In this document: positions 17,771 to 27,315 of the stretch, one piece after another | Position numbering within the stretch: position 1 is the stretch's first letter | Layout of the letters: each line of letters starts with the position of its first letter | NCBI GenBank assembly: GCA_000496475.1 | Contig: AYMW01000001.1 | Span: 1,194,225-1,258,224, forward strand | Source of the DNA: Betaproteobacteria bacterium MOLA814 | GTDB lineage: Bacteria; Pseudomonadota; Gammaproteobacteria; Burkholderiales; Burkholderiaceae_C | Direction: 5' to 3' | Length of the DNA: 64,000 nucleotides | Translations under genes and position numbers: made by a program | Notes under the pieces: generated by a model | What the model was told of the DNA's origin: nothing | The model's input: only the letters and a program-made list of their open reading frames with translations | The model's database searches: none

Positions 17771-18391
17771 TTATAAGCCGGGTACTTGGCTGTCTTTAAA
17801 ACTGGCGCGCAGCATCAGCTTGGTCAACAGCTTGTCGAGATTCGGGCGGCTGGTTCGCCAGTCCAGTTGTGCAAAGCGAAAGTCTAGGTAACCCAAGGCA
17901 CAGCCCACCGCAATGTCTGACAAGCTGAAGATGTTGCCACTGCAATAAGGCTTGTCACCCAAGCCTGTGGCCATGGCGTCCAACGCTTGGTCAACTTTGG
18001 TCATTTGTCTGTCTATCCAGGCTTGGCTGCGCTGCGCTGCTTCACGACCCGCCCACGTCGCCTCTTGGCGAGCCAGCATGCAAGCGTCTAAGACGCCGTC
18101 GCCCAGCGCCTCCCACGTTTTACACTCAGCACGCTCACGTCCACTTGCGGGTATCAGGCGCGCCACAGGTGACAAGGCATCGAGATACTCAACGATGACA
18201 CGTGAATCAAACACTGCCTCGCCGCCCTCCATCACCAAACAGGGCACTTTCCCTAACGGGTTGGCGTGCCCAATAAGGGTGTTGGCGTGCCACACATCTT
18301 CTTCTATAAATTGGTAGTCTAGTTTTTTCTCAGTCAACACCACACGCACTTTGCGCACGTAAGGACTCGTGAGTGACCCAATAATTTTCAT
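17771..18391 (-). CDS. Glutathione S-transferase family protein
   Basis: A 206-residue GST. The thioredoxin-like N-terminal domain begins MKIIGSLTSPYVRKVRV with Ser/Tyr near the glutathione site and contains NPLGKVPCLV (cis-Pro) and FDSRVIVEYLD. The helical C-terminal domain includes the N-capping region FSLSDIAVGCALGYLDFR. It is convergent with the lipid operon and divergent from purB. Substrate not inferable. Confidence 0.88.
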   Translation of the reverse strand: MKIIGSLTSPYVRKVRVVLTEKKLDYQFIEEDVWHANTLIGHANPLGKVPCLVMEGGEAVFDSRVIVEYLDALSPVARLIPASGRERAECKTWEALGDGVLDACMLARQEATWAGREAAQRSQAWIDRQMTKVDQALDAMATGLGDKPYCSGNIFSLSDIAVGCALGYLDFRFAQLDWRTSRPNLDKLLTKLMLRASFKDSQVPGL

Positions 18392-18516
18392 AGCTGTTTA
18401 CAAAAAAGAGAAATGCGAATTAATCATTTTAGCGATTAAAAAATGCACCCACGTACAATCACAGCATTTACAACACGGCCCACACCGGCCTGAATTTTGG
18501 CCTTGTCCACACCCTT

Positions 18517-19950
18517 ATGAGTACTACTTTTGTTGACGCATCCATCTCCGCCCTGTCACCTTTAGACGGTCGCTACCACGCCAAACTTGCGCCTCTTCGC
18601 CCCTTGCTCAGCGAGCACGGGTATATGCACAGGCGTGTTCAGGTTGAAGTCACGTGGTTTATTGCGCTGACCCAGGCCAACCTGGCACAGTGCCCCGCTT
18701 TGTCGCCAGCGGCAACGGCGCACATGCTGGGCCTGGTGAGCCAATTCAGCGAGTCCGACACCCACGCTATCAAGTTGATAGAACGCGAGACGAACCACGA
18801 TGTCAAGGCCGTTGAGTACTGGATTAAACGCTCGTTTGCCAACGACAACGTCGGCACCGATTTGCAAGAAGAGTTGGCCCGTGCAGCTGAGTTTGTGCAC
18901 TTTGCATGCACCAGTGAGGACATCAACAACACCAGCCACGCCTTGCAAATTAAAGCTGCACGCGAGCACGTGATGCTGCCACTTATTGCAGACATTACCC
19001 ACAAACTCCAGCGCATGGCGACCGCTTATGCACACGTACCCATGCTCAGCCGCACACACGGCCAAACGGCCAGCCCCACCACCGTTGGCAAAGAGATTGC
19101 TAACGTCGCCGTGCGCTTGCAGCGGGCCACACTGCGCATTGAGCAAGTGGCCATCATGGCCAAAATGAACGGCGCTGTTGGCAACTACAACGCCCACCTG
19201 AGCGCGTGGCCAGATGTGGACTGGGAAGCTTTCGCCAAGCGCGTGGTGGAAGCACCTGAGCCCGCTGGACTGGGCCTCACTTTTCAAGACTACAGCATCC
19301 AAATTGAGCCACATGACTACATGGCCGAGTTGTTTGACGCCATGGCGCGCACCAACACCATCCTCATTGACTGGTCGCGCGACGTGTGGGGCTACGTCAG
19401 CTTGGGCTACTTCAAGCAACGCCTAAAAGATGGTGAAATTGGCTCGTCCACCATGCCGCACAAAGTCAACCCCATCGACTTTGAAAATGCGGAGGGCAAC
19501 CTCGGCCTGGCCAACGCACTGCTGCGCCACATGAGTGAAAAACTGCCTATTTCACGCTGGCAGCGTGATCTCACCGACAGCACGGTGCTGCGCAATGTCG
19601 GCGTGGCATTTGGCTATACCGCGCTGGCTTATCAGTCACTGCTAGCAGGTTTGAACAAACTAGAACTCAACGAAGAAGCCTTGGCCCATGACTTAGACAA
19701 TGCCTGGGAAGTGCTGGCAGAGCCTATTCAAACCGTGATGCGCCGCTATGCGATTGAAGGTGCATACGAACAACTTAAAGAAGTCACACGTGGCAAAACA
19801 GTCACGCGTGAAGCGCTCCATGCACTCATCAACAACTTGGCGATTCCTGCCCCCGACAAAGCGCGTTTGCTGGCCATGACGCCGGCTACTTATGTGGGCA
19901 AAGCGGCTGAATTGGCGCTGCGCGCTGGCCAAACAAGCCAGCCAACTTGA
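18517..19950 (+). CDS. purB: Adenylosuccinate lyase
   Basis: Catalyses two fumarate-releasing steps of purine synthesis: SAICAR to AICAR and adenylosuccinate to AMP. The fumarase/aspartase superfamily signature GSSTMPHKVNPIDFENAEGN is at about residues 309-328, and the catalytic His region TSEDINNTSHA and RTHGQTASPTTVG are present. Length 477 fits the longer proteobacterial type that starts SALSPLDGRY. No operon partners: it sits alone between a divergent GST and a convergent DUF3717 gene. Confidence 0.97.
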   Translation: MSTTFVDASISALSPLDGRYHAKLAPLRPLLSEHGYMHRRVQVEVTWFIALTQANLAQCPALSPAATAHMLGLVSQFSESDTHAIKLIERETNHDVKAVEYWIKRSFANDNVGTDLQEELARAAEFVHFACTSEDINNTSHALQIKAAREHVMLPLIADITHKLQRMATAYAHVPMLSRTHGQTASPTTVGKEIANVAVRLQRATLRIEQVAIMAKMNGAVGNYNAHLSAWPDVDWEAFAKRVVEAPEPAGLGLTFQDYSIQIEPHDYMAELFDAMARTNTILIDWSRDVWGYVSLGYFKQRLKDGEIGSSTMPHKVNPIDFENAEGNLGLANALLRHMSEKLPISRWQRDLTDSTVLRNVGVAFGYTALAYQSLLAGLNKLELNEEALAHDLDNAWEVLAEPIQTVMRRYAIEGAYEQLKEVTRGKTVTREALHALINNLAIPAPDKARLLAMTPATYVGKAAELALRAGQTSQPT

Positions 19951-19951
19951 C

Positions 19952-19980
19952 GCCAGCCACCGGCTAGGGCTGGCTTCGTT
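19952..19980 (+). terminator. Possible terminator after purB
   Basis: GCCAGCC and GGCTGGC form a 7-bp stem with a 9-base loop immediately after the purB stop, followed by TTCGTTCT. The T-run is weak, and the site overlaps the end of the convergent DUF3717 gene, so it may slow transcripts from both sides. Confidence 0.4.
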
Positions 19981-20380
19981 CTAGCGCCCGTTCGCTGTAG
20001 CGGTTAAAACGCCAAGCGTTGTTTTCTACAGTGATACGGCGCCATACAGAGCGTTTTTCGCCCGGTGTCATCTCTGGCCAAAATTGCACCTCGTCAAAGG
20101 TGCGCCCGCAACCCTTGCACAAGTCATCGCCTTGGCTGGTTGAGCAAATAGCAATACAGGGTGTGTCTGGCAAGCTGTCCACCCACTTGAGCCATGCCTC
20201 TACAGCAGGCTTGGGCATGCTGTCTTCATCGGCTTCTGTCTCACCGTAATACACCAACAAGGCATATATCTCAGCCAAGTGCCTCAGCGGTGCACCCAAG
20301 GTAACGCCATCTGGCGAGGGTGACGCCCGACGCCAGTAGTTGATTGCAGACTCGATATCGGTGATGTGAATGGCAGCCAT
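19964..20380 (-). CDS. DUF3717-DUF1289 two-domain protein
   Basis: A 138-residue protein with an N-terminal DUF3717 segment (AAIHITDIESAINYWR through ALLVYYGE) and a C-terminal DUF1289 segment with the cysteine pattern C-x3-C-x7-C-x2-C (CIAIC then LCKGCGRT) and FWPEMTPGEKRSVWRRI. The four cysteines suggest metal binding. The ATG at 20380 is chosen because it is right at the start of DUF3717; a frame extending to 20467 adds a Cys-rich unrelated leader. Function unknown for both domains. Confidence 0.78.
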   Translation of the reverse strand: MAAIHITDIESAINYWRRASPSPDGVTLGAPLRHLAEIYALLVYYGETEADEDSMPKPAVEAWLKWVDSLPDTPCIAICSTSQGDDLCKGCGRTFDEVQFWPEMTPGEKRSVWRRITVENNAWRFNRYSERALERSQP

Positions 20381-20483
20381 AAAACTTACAACGCCGCATG
20401 CACATACGGCTTCGCGTTCATGATAGCGCCAAGCCCTCGAAGCCATATTTATAAGGCCATACAACAATGTGATGGCTTAGGCT

Positions 20484-22226
20484 TTAGGGCTTGTCATCAA
20501 GTTGTTGCTGGCGCAAGGCGTTGGCCACCTGCGACAAACGGGTCGACACGATGGCCGACTCTTGCTCATCGCTGTTGCCTACAGCAGCTTGGCGGTTGGC
20601 CATGGCTTGTGCCGCCATAAACCTGTCTTTGGCCGCTTCAAATTGACCGGAATGCGCCGCACTCTCTGCCTGTGCGCGCAACGCTCTAAGCGGCTGACCC
20701 AAGGCCTGTGCCACATGTGCGGCCACTTGCCAGGCGTACGCATCAGCAGGATGGTCTACCAGCCACAGCCGCAAGGCTTGGTCAGCCATGTGCTGGGTAT
20801 CGCGCGACACAGCATATGCCACCGTGGCTTTTGAGTTGAGTGTGGCATCACCACTTGCATTTGCATTTGCACGTAACGTCCCCGCCACGCTGGCTGCACT
20901 GAGCAAATCGCTGCGGTACCCACGCTTATTGGCCAGTGCGGTCTGTGCCACAGCTTGTAAGGACGCTTGGACCACCTGGTCTATGGGCTTGCCGTTGAGG
21001 TCCTGCGGCTTGATCGGCATATCCACCCACATCTGCAAAGCACTGTTGGTAATGACCCGCTGCAGAGTCGTATCGCCAGGCTGGTTTTTCTTGCTGTCCA
21101 TACTGGTCTGAACGCTGAGTGCCAAGGCACTGATGCCACGCCAAGCTTGATCATGTTGCTGCAGCTGTTTGGCAGCCAATGCACCTTGGTAGCGCGCCAC
21201 CCACGACTGCCGCTCAGCGTCGGCGCCCGATGTTGGCGCTGTGTGCGCCACATCAACCCATGCCTGCCACGTATCTTGGCGGGTTTGCGCCAGGACTCGC
21301 GCACGCGCGCGCATAAAACTCTGAACCGATGGCGCCAGCCAGTCGGCACGCAGCAAGCCCGCAGCAGGCGGGGGCAGGTCGCGCAACCTGACTTGCATAT
21401 CGGCTACGCGCTCAGACGTCAGCGGGTGGCTTCGCAAATAGGGGAACGCGCCGTCGTCGTTTAGCCGGTTGACGTGTTGCAGCTGCTCAAACATTCTTGC
21501 AAAACCAGCGGCATCAAAACCCGCCAAGTTCTGCACCTGCAACCCTTGTCTATCGGCCTCTCTTTCCATGTCGCGAGAAAAGTTAAGGTTGCGCTGCGTG
21601 GCCACTGCTTGACCACCCAACAAGGTGGCATTTGCCAACTCGGAGTTTTGAGTCACGGCCAAGGTGCCCAGCACCATGGCGGCCATTAACCAAGGTGCGT
21701 TTTGTTCGCGCATGTTCACGATGCGCGCGATATGACGCTGTGTGACATGGCTCAACTCGTGCGCCAATACCGAGGCCAGCGCGTGCGCGTCATTTGCCAT
21801 GGCAATCAAGCCCATGTTGACGCCCATATAGCCACCTGGCAATGCAAAGGCGTTGACGCTGGCGTCATTGATCAGAAGAACCTGCCAAGCCAACTGCTGC
21901 GCCATCTCTGGACTCACTTCGCCTTTGTCTACAGCGGCCGTGTACAAGCTGTACCAAATGTTGTCGACATACTGCGCCAACAGCACGTCGCTGGCCACAT
22001 TGCCGCCTGCGTACAAGTCGCGCACAATGCGCGCACCCAAACGCCGCTCATCGCTGAGGCTTAAATTGCCCGTTTCGCCCAGCGATGGCAGTGCCACCTG
22101 CGGCGAGCCGGCGTTCACACCCTCGCTGGCGCTTAACCCACTTTGTGCGTGCACAGGCAGCACGAAGAGGGGCCCTATAAAAGCCGCACAGATTAGCAGC
22201 ACGCGCAGTTGGATAAGAATTCGCAT
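20484..22226 (-). CDS. M48 family metalloprotease, BepA-like, with TPR-type C-terminus
   Basis: Periplasmic zinc metalloprotease related to BepA, which helps outer-membrane protein assembly quality control. A signal peptide (MRILIQLRVLLICAAF through PVHA, cleaved before QSG) is followed by the protease domain with HELSHVTQRH (H-E-x-x-H) and a downstream Glu ligand in READRQG. The C-terminal half is Ala/Gln-rich and helical, fitting TPR-like repeats. The ATG at 22226 is used because it begins the signal peptide; in-frame ATGs at 22247 and 22280 exist. It is divergent from moaC. Confidence 0.87.
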   Translation of the reverse strand: MRILIQLRVLLICAAFIGPLFVLPVHAQSGLSASEGVNAGSPQVALPSLGETGNLSLSDERRLGARIVRDLYAGGNVASDVLLAQYVDNIWYSLYTAAVDKGEVSPEMAQQLAWQVLLINDASVNAFALPGGYMGVNMGLIAMANDAHALASVLAHELSHVTQRHIARIVNMREQNAPWLMAAMVLGTLAVTQNSELANATLLGGQAVATQRNLNFSRDMEREADRQGLQVQNLAGFDAAGFARMFEQLQHVNRLNDDGAFPYLRSHPLTSERVADMQVRLRDLPPPAAGLLRADWLAPSVQSFMRARARVLAQTRQDTWQAWVDVAHTAPTSGADAERQSWVARYQGALAAKQLQQHDQAWRGISALALSVQTSMDSKKNQPGDTTLQRVITNSALQMWVDMPIKPQDLNGKPIDQVVQASLQAVAQTALANKRGYRSDLLSAASVAGTLRANANASGDATLNSKATVAYAVSRDTQHMADQALRLWLVDHPADAYAWQVAAHVAQALGQPLRALRAQAESAAHSGQFEAAKDRFMAAQAMANRQAAVGNSDEQESAIVSTRLSQVANALRQQQLDDKP

Positions 22227-22304
22227 AGTCTTATGATGCTTAATCATGTTGTTGGTTGCATGCAACCACTCCACTATCAATTTATGACAACCTAGAAGCC
22301 CTCT

Positions 22305-22784
22305 GTGAGCACATCACCCCTAACCCATTTCGACGCCCAAGGCCATGCACACATGGTCGATGTTGGCGACAAAGCCTCCACCAAACGCACGGCAGTTGCC
22401 ACAGGCTTCATCAGCATGCTAAGCGCAACCAAAGACCTTATCGCACAAGGTAACGCAAAAAAAGGCGATGTGCTGGGCGTAGCCCGTATTGCCGCCATTC
22501 AAGGCGCCAAACGCACAGCAGACCTTATTCCGCTGTGCCACCCGTTGGCATTAAGCCACGTAAGTGTGGGCTTTGACCTACAAGACGACGGTATACGTTG
22601 TACGGCTACCGTTGAAACAACTGGCCCCACCGGCGTTGAAATGGAAGCGCTCACCGCCGTTCAAATTGGCCTTCTGACCATTTACGACATGTGCAAAGCC
22701 GCCGACCGCGGCATGACCATGACGGACGTCAAGGTGTTGGAAAAACACGGTGGCAAATCAGGCAGCTTTATTGCGCAGAAGTGA
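22305..22784 (+). CDS. moaC: Cyclic pyranopterin monophosphate synthase MoaC
   Basis: Second step of molybdenum cofactor synthesis, converting the 3',8-cyclo-GTP intermediate to cyclic pyranopterin monophosphate. 159 residues from a GTG start. Motifs: [33 protein letters not shown] and [13 protein letters not shown], with the catalytic Lys in [17 protein letters not shown]. The last 122 bases before the terminal codons are duplicated at 29908-30029, so the C-terminus seen here was supplied by the integrated element. The native end appears to be preserved as the remnant at the right junction (SFVA then stop, versus SFIAQK here). The gene therefore remains intact. Confidence 0.95.
   Translation: MSTSPLTHFDAQGHAHMVDVGDKASTKRTAVATGFISMLSATKDLIAQGNAKKGDVLGVARIAAIQGAKRTADLIPLCHPLALSHVSVGFDLQDDGIRCTATVETTGPTGVEMEALTAVQIGLLTIYDMCKAADRGMTMTDVKVLEKHGGKSGSFIAQK
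22653..22774 (+). repeat. Left att-flanking direct repeat (moaC 3' end)
   Basis: Direct copy of 29908-30029. Mismatches occur at 22700, 22739 and 22770, leaving uninterrupted identical blocks of 47, 38 and 30 bases. The crossover site lies within these blocks but cannot be fixed from one sequence. Confidence 0.9.
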
Positions 22785-22816
22785 GCGCTCACCTACTGGT
22801 GACTTTTCCGTGGTGA

Positions 22817-22854
22817 TTTGTATTTATTGAAGAGCTTGTCCCATTCCTGTCCCA
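22817..22854. promoter_or_regulatory. Putative left arm-type integrase sites
   Basis: TTTGTATTT (22817-22825) followed by CTTGTCCC and two GTCCCA words at 22838-22843 and 22849-22854, spaced 11 bases (one helical turn). The same pair occurs near the right end at 29796 and 29807, and TTTGTATTT...CTTGTCCC recurs there inverted. The sites lie directly upstream of the integrase gene, so bound integrase could also control its own expression (inference). Confidence 0.6.
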
Positions 22855-22867
22855 CTGAGGATTGGCA

Positions 22868-23851
22868 ATGGCTACTTTTCGTTTTCGCAGCAACAGATGG
22901 CAGGCGCGTGTTCGCCGACAAGGTCATCCAGATGAAACCCGCAGCTTTCTTACTCACAAAGAGGCAGAGCGTTGGGCTAGAACCGTTGAGTCTGGAATAG
23001 ACCACGGCAGCTTTATCAGCCCAACACAGGCCAAGAAAACAACACTTGGTGATTTAATCCAGCGGTACATAGCCGAAGTGCTTCCCAGCATGAAAGGCGC
23101 AACTGATGACACCATTCGGCTGAAGGCCATATGCCGACGACCTATTTGCAGGAATAGCATTGCGTCTTTATCCCCAGCCAAGATTGCCGAGTACAGAGAC
23201 ATACGGCTTAGAGAAGTCGCTCCGGGAACAGTCGTTAGAGAACTCGCGTATTTGTCCAGCATCATCAATCACGGACGCAGAGAGTGGGGCATTCATGCCA
23301 ACAACCCAGTAGCGCTGGTGCGCAAGCCAACCCAGCCAAAGGGTAGAGAGCGGGTTTTGTCATTAGCGGAGCGTGAGCGTCTGCTTGCTGAGCTTCAGCC
23401 AACCGGCAGGCGCAATACGTGGATGCCGTCCGTAGTCATTCTTGCGTTGGAGACAGCTATGCGCCGCAGTGAACTGTTGGCATTGCGCTGGGGGGATATC
23501 AACCTCGACCGCAGAACAGCCACACTACAAATGACCAAGAACGGCGAGAGCCGCATAGTGCCACTTTCAACCACTGCGATCCAAACCTTAACGTCCATGC
23601 CCCAAAGCGTCTGCGGTGCGGTGTTTCCCATAACTTCTTGCGCGTTAGCTGCTAATTTTGACAATGCCGTGGAAAGAGCCAAGTTGCCAGACCTGCATTT
23701 TCACGACCTGCGCCATACAGCCATCACGAACATGGCAAACAAGCTGCCCAACCTGATCGAGTTGGCGGCGGTGTCAGGACACAAGAGCCTGAAGATGTTG
23801 CAGCGGTATTACCACCCGGACGTGGAAGACTTGGCTCGGAAGCTCGGATAG
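22868..23851 (+). CDS. Tyrosine recombinase/integrase of the element
   Basis: Site-specific recombinase of the phage-integrase family, 327 residues. The N-terminal arm-binding/SAM-like region covers roughly residues 1-160; the catalytic domain has the first Arg in ALETAMRRSELLALRWGD, HDLRHTAI (H-x-x-R), GHKSL (second His) and the nucleophile Tyr in LQRYYHP near the C-terminus. All pentad residues are present, so it looks active. ATG 22868 has GAGG seven bases upstream. It sits immediately inside the left attachment repeat, reading inward, as expected for an integrase that targets moaC. Confidence 0.95.
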   Translation: MATFRFRSNRWQARVRRQGHPDETRSFLTHKEAERWARTVESGIDHGSFISPTQAKKTTLGDLIQRYIAEVLPSMKGATDDTIRLKAICRRPICRNSIASLSPAKIAEYRDIRLREVAPGTVVRELAYLSSIINHGRREWGIHANNPVALVRKPTQPKGRERVLSLAERERLLAELQPTGRRNTWMPSVVILALETAMRRSELLALRWGDINLDRRTATLQMTKNGESRIVPLSTTAIQTLTSMPQSVCGAVFPITSCALAANFDNAVERAKLPDLHFHDLRHTAITNMANKLPNLIELAAVSGHKSLKMLQRYYHPDVEDLARKLG

Positions 23852-23984
23852 ATCAGCAAGTGACTTACCGATGCATATTCGACTCAGTGACCTGTGAAAA
23901 TCATTCTAAGTACAGAATCCTTTCCTTTTTGACCGTGGTGTGTGTGTCTGCGCGGGTGCTGCGATGACTTCGAATTAAGCCTAA

Positions 23985-24012
23985 TTAACAAAGCTAGTAA
24001 ATAGAATAATAT
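23985..24012 (+). promoter_or_regulatory. Candidate promoter for the primase-helicase gene
   Basis: TTAACA (23985-23990) and TAATAT (24007-24012) spaced 16 bases, about 45 bases before the gene. A small palindrome AATTA-AGCC-TAATT lies just upstream, a possible operator. Matches to the sigma-70 consensus are moderate. Confidence 0.35.
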
Positions 24013-24058
24013 CGAGTGGCTTTATCAGGTTTAATCAACCAAATATTGAAGGTAAGTT

Positions 24059-27000
24059 TTGATCATTTCGGTACTTCACAGCCCCAACCTCCCACACCAA
24101 AAGCAGTTTTATTGGGATGGAGGTCTCAAACCGAAGAAGTCGTTATTGTCACTTCGCTACCTAGTTGAGACCAAGGCCGTTGATAATTTAGACGAGTTGT
24201 CGAGGCTACTACTTGAACTAGAAAGCGATCCGTTTAGATTCATTATTCGTGGCCAATTGGTTGAAGGAACAGACAAGAGCAAGCCTGTACTAAGGCGAAT
24301 AGCCAACGCACTTGCGCCACCTCAAGAAGCACCGTTTGCAGACATGCCGTCTAGCTGGTTGATGATAGACATCGACAAGCAAATGCTTCCAGATGACATC
24401 GACTTGATAGCGCAACCTGAAGAGGCAATAGGATTCCTTATTAGTCGACTACCAACAGAATTTCACAACTGTTCAGTCCACTACCAGCTATCAGGCTCAG
24501 CGGGGGTCTTTGATACAAACCGAGTCTCTGCACACCTTTTTTACTGGCTATCAGAACCAACCACATCGGCAAAAATAAAAGGATGGGCAAGCGCGGTTAA
24601 CAGTGAATATCGCTTAATCGATGTAACCCTTTTTCAAGCTGTACAGCCCCACTACACATCAAAGCCTCTCTTCCCGTCTGACCACACAGACCCATTTGCT
24701 GGCAGGCGCAGTGGGCTGATTAAGAAGGCGCAGGCGGCAGTTACGATTGACTACAGCGTTGTTGAAAAAGTTAAGGCACATAAGCAATCCAACACGCAGC
24801 AAACGTTTGAAGGCGTAAGCGGCTACGAGAACATCCTCGCTCAAATTGGTGATGGCTTAGGTGGCGAAGGCTTTCACAACCCATTGCTGCGTGGCGTTGC
24901 ATCTCATGTATCCGTCAGTGGACGAGAAAGGGCTGAAGCAACACGAGAGTCATTGAAAGTTGACCTGAGAGAACGCATTGATGCTGCTGATAGCTCGAAC
25001 CACACGTTTGAAGAAATTGAGCGATACAAGAGCGATGCCATCCTAGATGGACTGATTGACAGCGCCATTGAAAAGTTTGGTGATGCAAACGCTGCTGCTC
25101 CTTACTTTGACATTGTTGAGTTGCCACTTGAAGAGGCGGAAGAAAAGCTGAACCAAACGATAGAGGAGTTTAGTGAAAGACTCCACAAGTATTGCAACAG
25201 TAAGCCACTCGACTTTCTATCTCCACCGTCACTTGCAATAAAGGCGACTGCTGGACTTGGTAAGACAAGCAAGTTAATCAATAAGCTGATCAGCCGAAAC
25301 GCCATTGAGCTTGGAGATATTCACTACTTCGTGCCAACCCTTGCCCTTTCTGAACAACTGAGAGCAGATTTGGATGCGGAGTTGAGCTTTGAGGTGGATT
25401 CAACCTCCCTAGGCTTATTCACCTTCAGTCGAGTTCAGATTATCAAAGGGCGAGATAAGACCGATGAGGATGACAACCCACTGTGTGAGAAGGCTGCGTT
25501 AGCCAAGGATGTGGCAAAACTTGGACTGAGTGTTGCAACCACCCTTTGCAAGAGCGGTAAGAAAACTTGTCAGTTCTACGACTCATGTGGTTATCAAAAG
25601 CAGTTCGGGAATACAAAAGCTGAAGAACAGGCTGAGGCAGAGATTCCTGAGTTCAATAAGGTGTACAGCGAGGTCAAGGTGATGGCGCATAACCATCTTT
25701 TCCTCAACACCAAAGGAAGAATGAGGAAGCCCAAGCTAGTCATCGTTGATGAGGCATTTTGGCAAACAGGCATTGATGAAACACTTGTCTCACCGACTGA
25801 CCTCATAACAATTCAAAAGCCAATCTCTGCCTTCATCTTCCAAACACTGCTCAACCCAGGTTCACCACCACTACTGAAGGCATTGAGAGATGCTGGCTAT
25901 GACGAGTGGCAGTTAGAGGCGGAAGCTGATGAGATTGAAGAAGAGGTGGCAGTCAAGGTTGACATCAAGCCTGATATGGAAACGTTTGAGCAAGGTAAAA
26001 GACTTTCGTTATCAGCCTATGTCGTTAAAGCTCACATCCTATTGAAGCACTTGTCAGCTGAGTTGGGACGTGTTGACAGAGATGAAAGCCATGTTGTTAG
26101 GTATGAGCCTAAGAGCAATGACAAGAAGAATAAAAAGGCTGGTCAACTTGTCATGACCACCCGTAAGCGCCTCAACGTTGACTCCGACACCCCAATCATC
26201 TTTATTGACGCTACCGCCCAGAAGGAAATATTGGAGCAGTTCGTTGAGTCGGTTGATGTCGTTGAGATACCTGCTCAGCGCAAGGCAACTATTCATCAAT
26301 TTACAGATAAGACATTCAGCAAGACGAAGCTGCTCAGTGCAGATGGTGAGTTGCTCTCTCAGGTCAAGGAGTTCATCGCTGCTGTAGCCTCTAAAGGGGC
26401 TACTTTGGTTGCCTGTACGAAGGGGGTTAAGACTGCCATATGCGGTGATGGGAATAGCTATGAGGAAGCCTCTTTTGTTAACTTTAGCAACCTACGTGGG
26501 CTTAACGATTACGCCTCGTTTGATAACGTCATCATCTTAGGTAGAGAGCAACCAGCTGCTAGTGGGATGTCAGACCAAGCTAGGGCTATGTGGTGGGACT
26601 CAGAAGAGCCGCTACAGGGGTTACAGGACAAGAGTGGTAACCAGCCCTACATGAATGAACCAAGGGGCTACAGGGGCATTCAGAGGGGTTCTGTGCAGGT
26701 ACAAGTGCATCCTGACAGGCGGGCACAGTTGCTGCTGGAACAAGTTAGAGAAGCTGAGAGTGAGCAGGCTTTAGACCGACTTCGACTGCTTAGGGGCGAA
26801 GGTAAACAGAGGCAGGTTTATGTTCTTAGCAATGTGCCTTTGAATATCACTGTCGGCTATGGATGGAGTTGGGCTGAATACCAGCAACTGCTCTCATTGT
26901 GGGAAGAAGCGGATGGTGTGTTGCCTCTTAACCCTGAGCACTTGATGAAAAGGTGTCCCATTAACTCTAAGGGGATGACTCGGACGAAAGAGTTGATACA

Positions 27001-27193
27001 AGGTTGGAAAAGGTCGGAAATGCTAATAGTAAATACTATTAGGAAAAGCGACCTTTATGTCAGCGAATACCGTCCTGTTGATAGTAGCTCTCGATGGTCG
27101 TCAGCCGTGATTGCGGCTAATGTTGTGCCTGAGGTGGCGAAGGCTGTGTTGGCGGAAGTCGTTGGTGCAGCGGTTGAAACTAAATCAGGATGA
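24059..27193 (+). CDS. Primase-helicase fusion (AEP-like primase plus XPD/DinG-like helicase)
   Basis: Likely replication protein of the element, 1044 residues. Residues 95-215 resemble an archaeo-eukaryotic primase: hydrophobic strand with D-x-D (D104, D106), S-x-H in RVSAHLFYW (H159) and a further acidic motif IDVT (D188). From about 390 a helicase module begins: Walker A AGLGKTS (398-404), then four cysteines (476, 497, 504, 510), AHNHLFLN (543-550), a DEAH-like VIVDEAFW (561-568), IFIDATA (714-720) and a late motif around 805-830. Cysteines between Walker A and the NH/DEAH motifs match the iron-sulfur layout of XPD/DinG helicases. Residues 930-1000 form a separate C-terminal domain. TTG 24059 is the start, with GAAGG six bases upstream. 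Domain names are my motif reading, not a database match. Confidence 0.75.
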   Translation: MIISVLHSPNLPHQKQFYWDGGLKPKKSLLSLRYLVETKAVDNLDELSRLLLELESDPFRFIIRGQLVEGTDKSKPVLRRIANALAPPQEAPFADMPSSWLMIDIDKQMLPDDIDLIAQPEEAIGFLISRLPTEFHNCSVHYQLSGSAGVFDTNRVSAHLFYWLSEPTTSAKIKGWASAVNSEYRLIDVTLFQAVQPHYTSKPLFPSDHTDPFAGRRSGLIKKAQAAVTIDYSVVEKVKAHKQSNTQQTFEGVSGYENILAQIGDGLGGEGFHNPLLRGVASHVSVSGRERAEATRESLKVDLRERIDAADSSNHTFEEIERYKSDAILDGLIDSAIEKFGDANAAAPYFDIVELPLEEAEEKLNQTIEEFSERLHKYCNSKPLDFLSPPSLAIKATAGLGKTSKLINKLISRNAIELGDIHYFVPTLALSEQLRADLDAELSFEVDSTSLGLFTFSRVQIIKGRDKTDEDDNPLCEKAALAKDVAKLGLSVATTLCKSGKKTCQFYDSCGYQKQFGNTKAEEQAEAEIPEFNKVYSEVKVMAHNHLFLNTKGRMRKPKLVIVDEAFWQTGIDETLVSPTDLITIQKPISAFIFQTLLNPGSPPLLKALRDAGYDEWQLEAEADEIEEEVAVKVDIKPDMETFEQGKRLSLSAYVVKAHILLKHLSAELGRVDRDESHVVRYEPKSNDKKNKKAGQLVMTTRKRLNVDSDTPIIFIDATAQKEILEQFVESVDVVEIPAQRKATIHQFTDKTFSKTKLLSADGELLSQVKEFIAAVASKGATLVACTKGVKTAICGDGNSYEEASFVNFSNLRGLNDYASFDNVIILGREQPAASGMSDQARAMWWDSEEPLQGLQDKSGNQPYMNEPRGYRGIQRGSVQVQVHPDRRAQLLLEQVREAESEQALDRLRLLRGEGKQRQVYVLSNVPLNITVGYGWSWAEYQQLLSLWEEADGVLPLNPEHLMKRCPINSKGMTRTKELIQGWKRSEMLIVNTIRKSDLYVSEYRPVDSSSRWSSAVIAANVVPEVAKAVLAEVVGAAVETKSG

Positions 27194-27315
27194 TAAAAAT
27201 GAACCTTCATGAAATTAATACTCTTAGTGTTATCTGCTTTTGGATTTGTACTCAATATGGCGGCACAAAGTGCGGTTTCAGGATCAGCATCTATGACTAA
27301 TCCTGAGGGCTATAA

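Noticed and set aside
18562-19419. 285-residue frame opposite purB
   Set aside because: Antisense shadow of a conserved enzyme gene with no domain signal or ribosome site.
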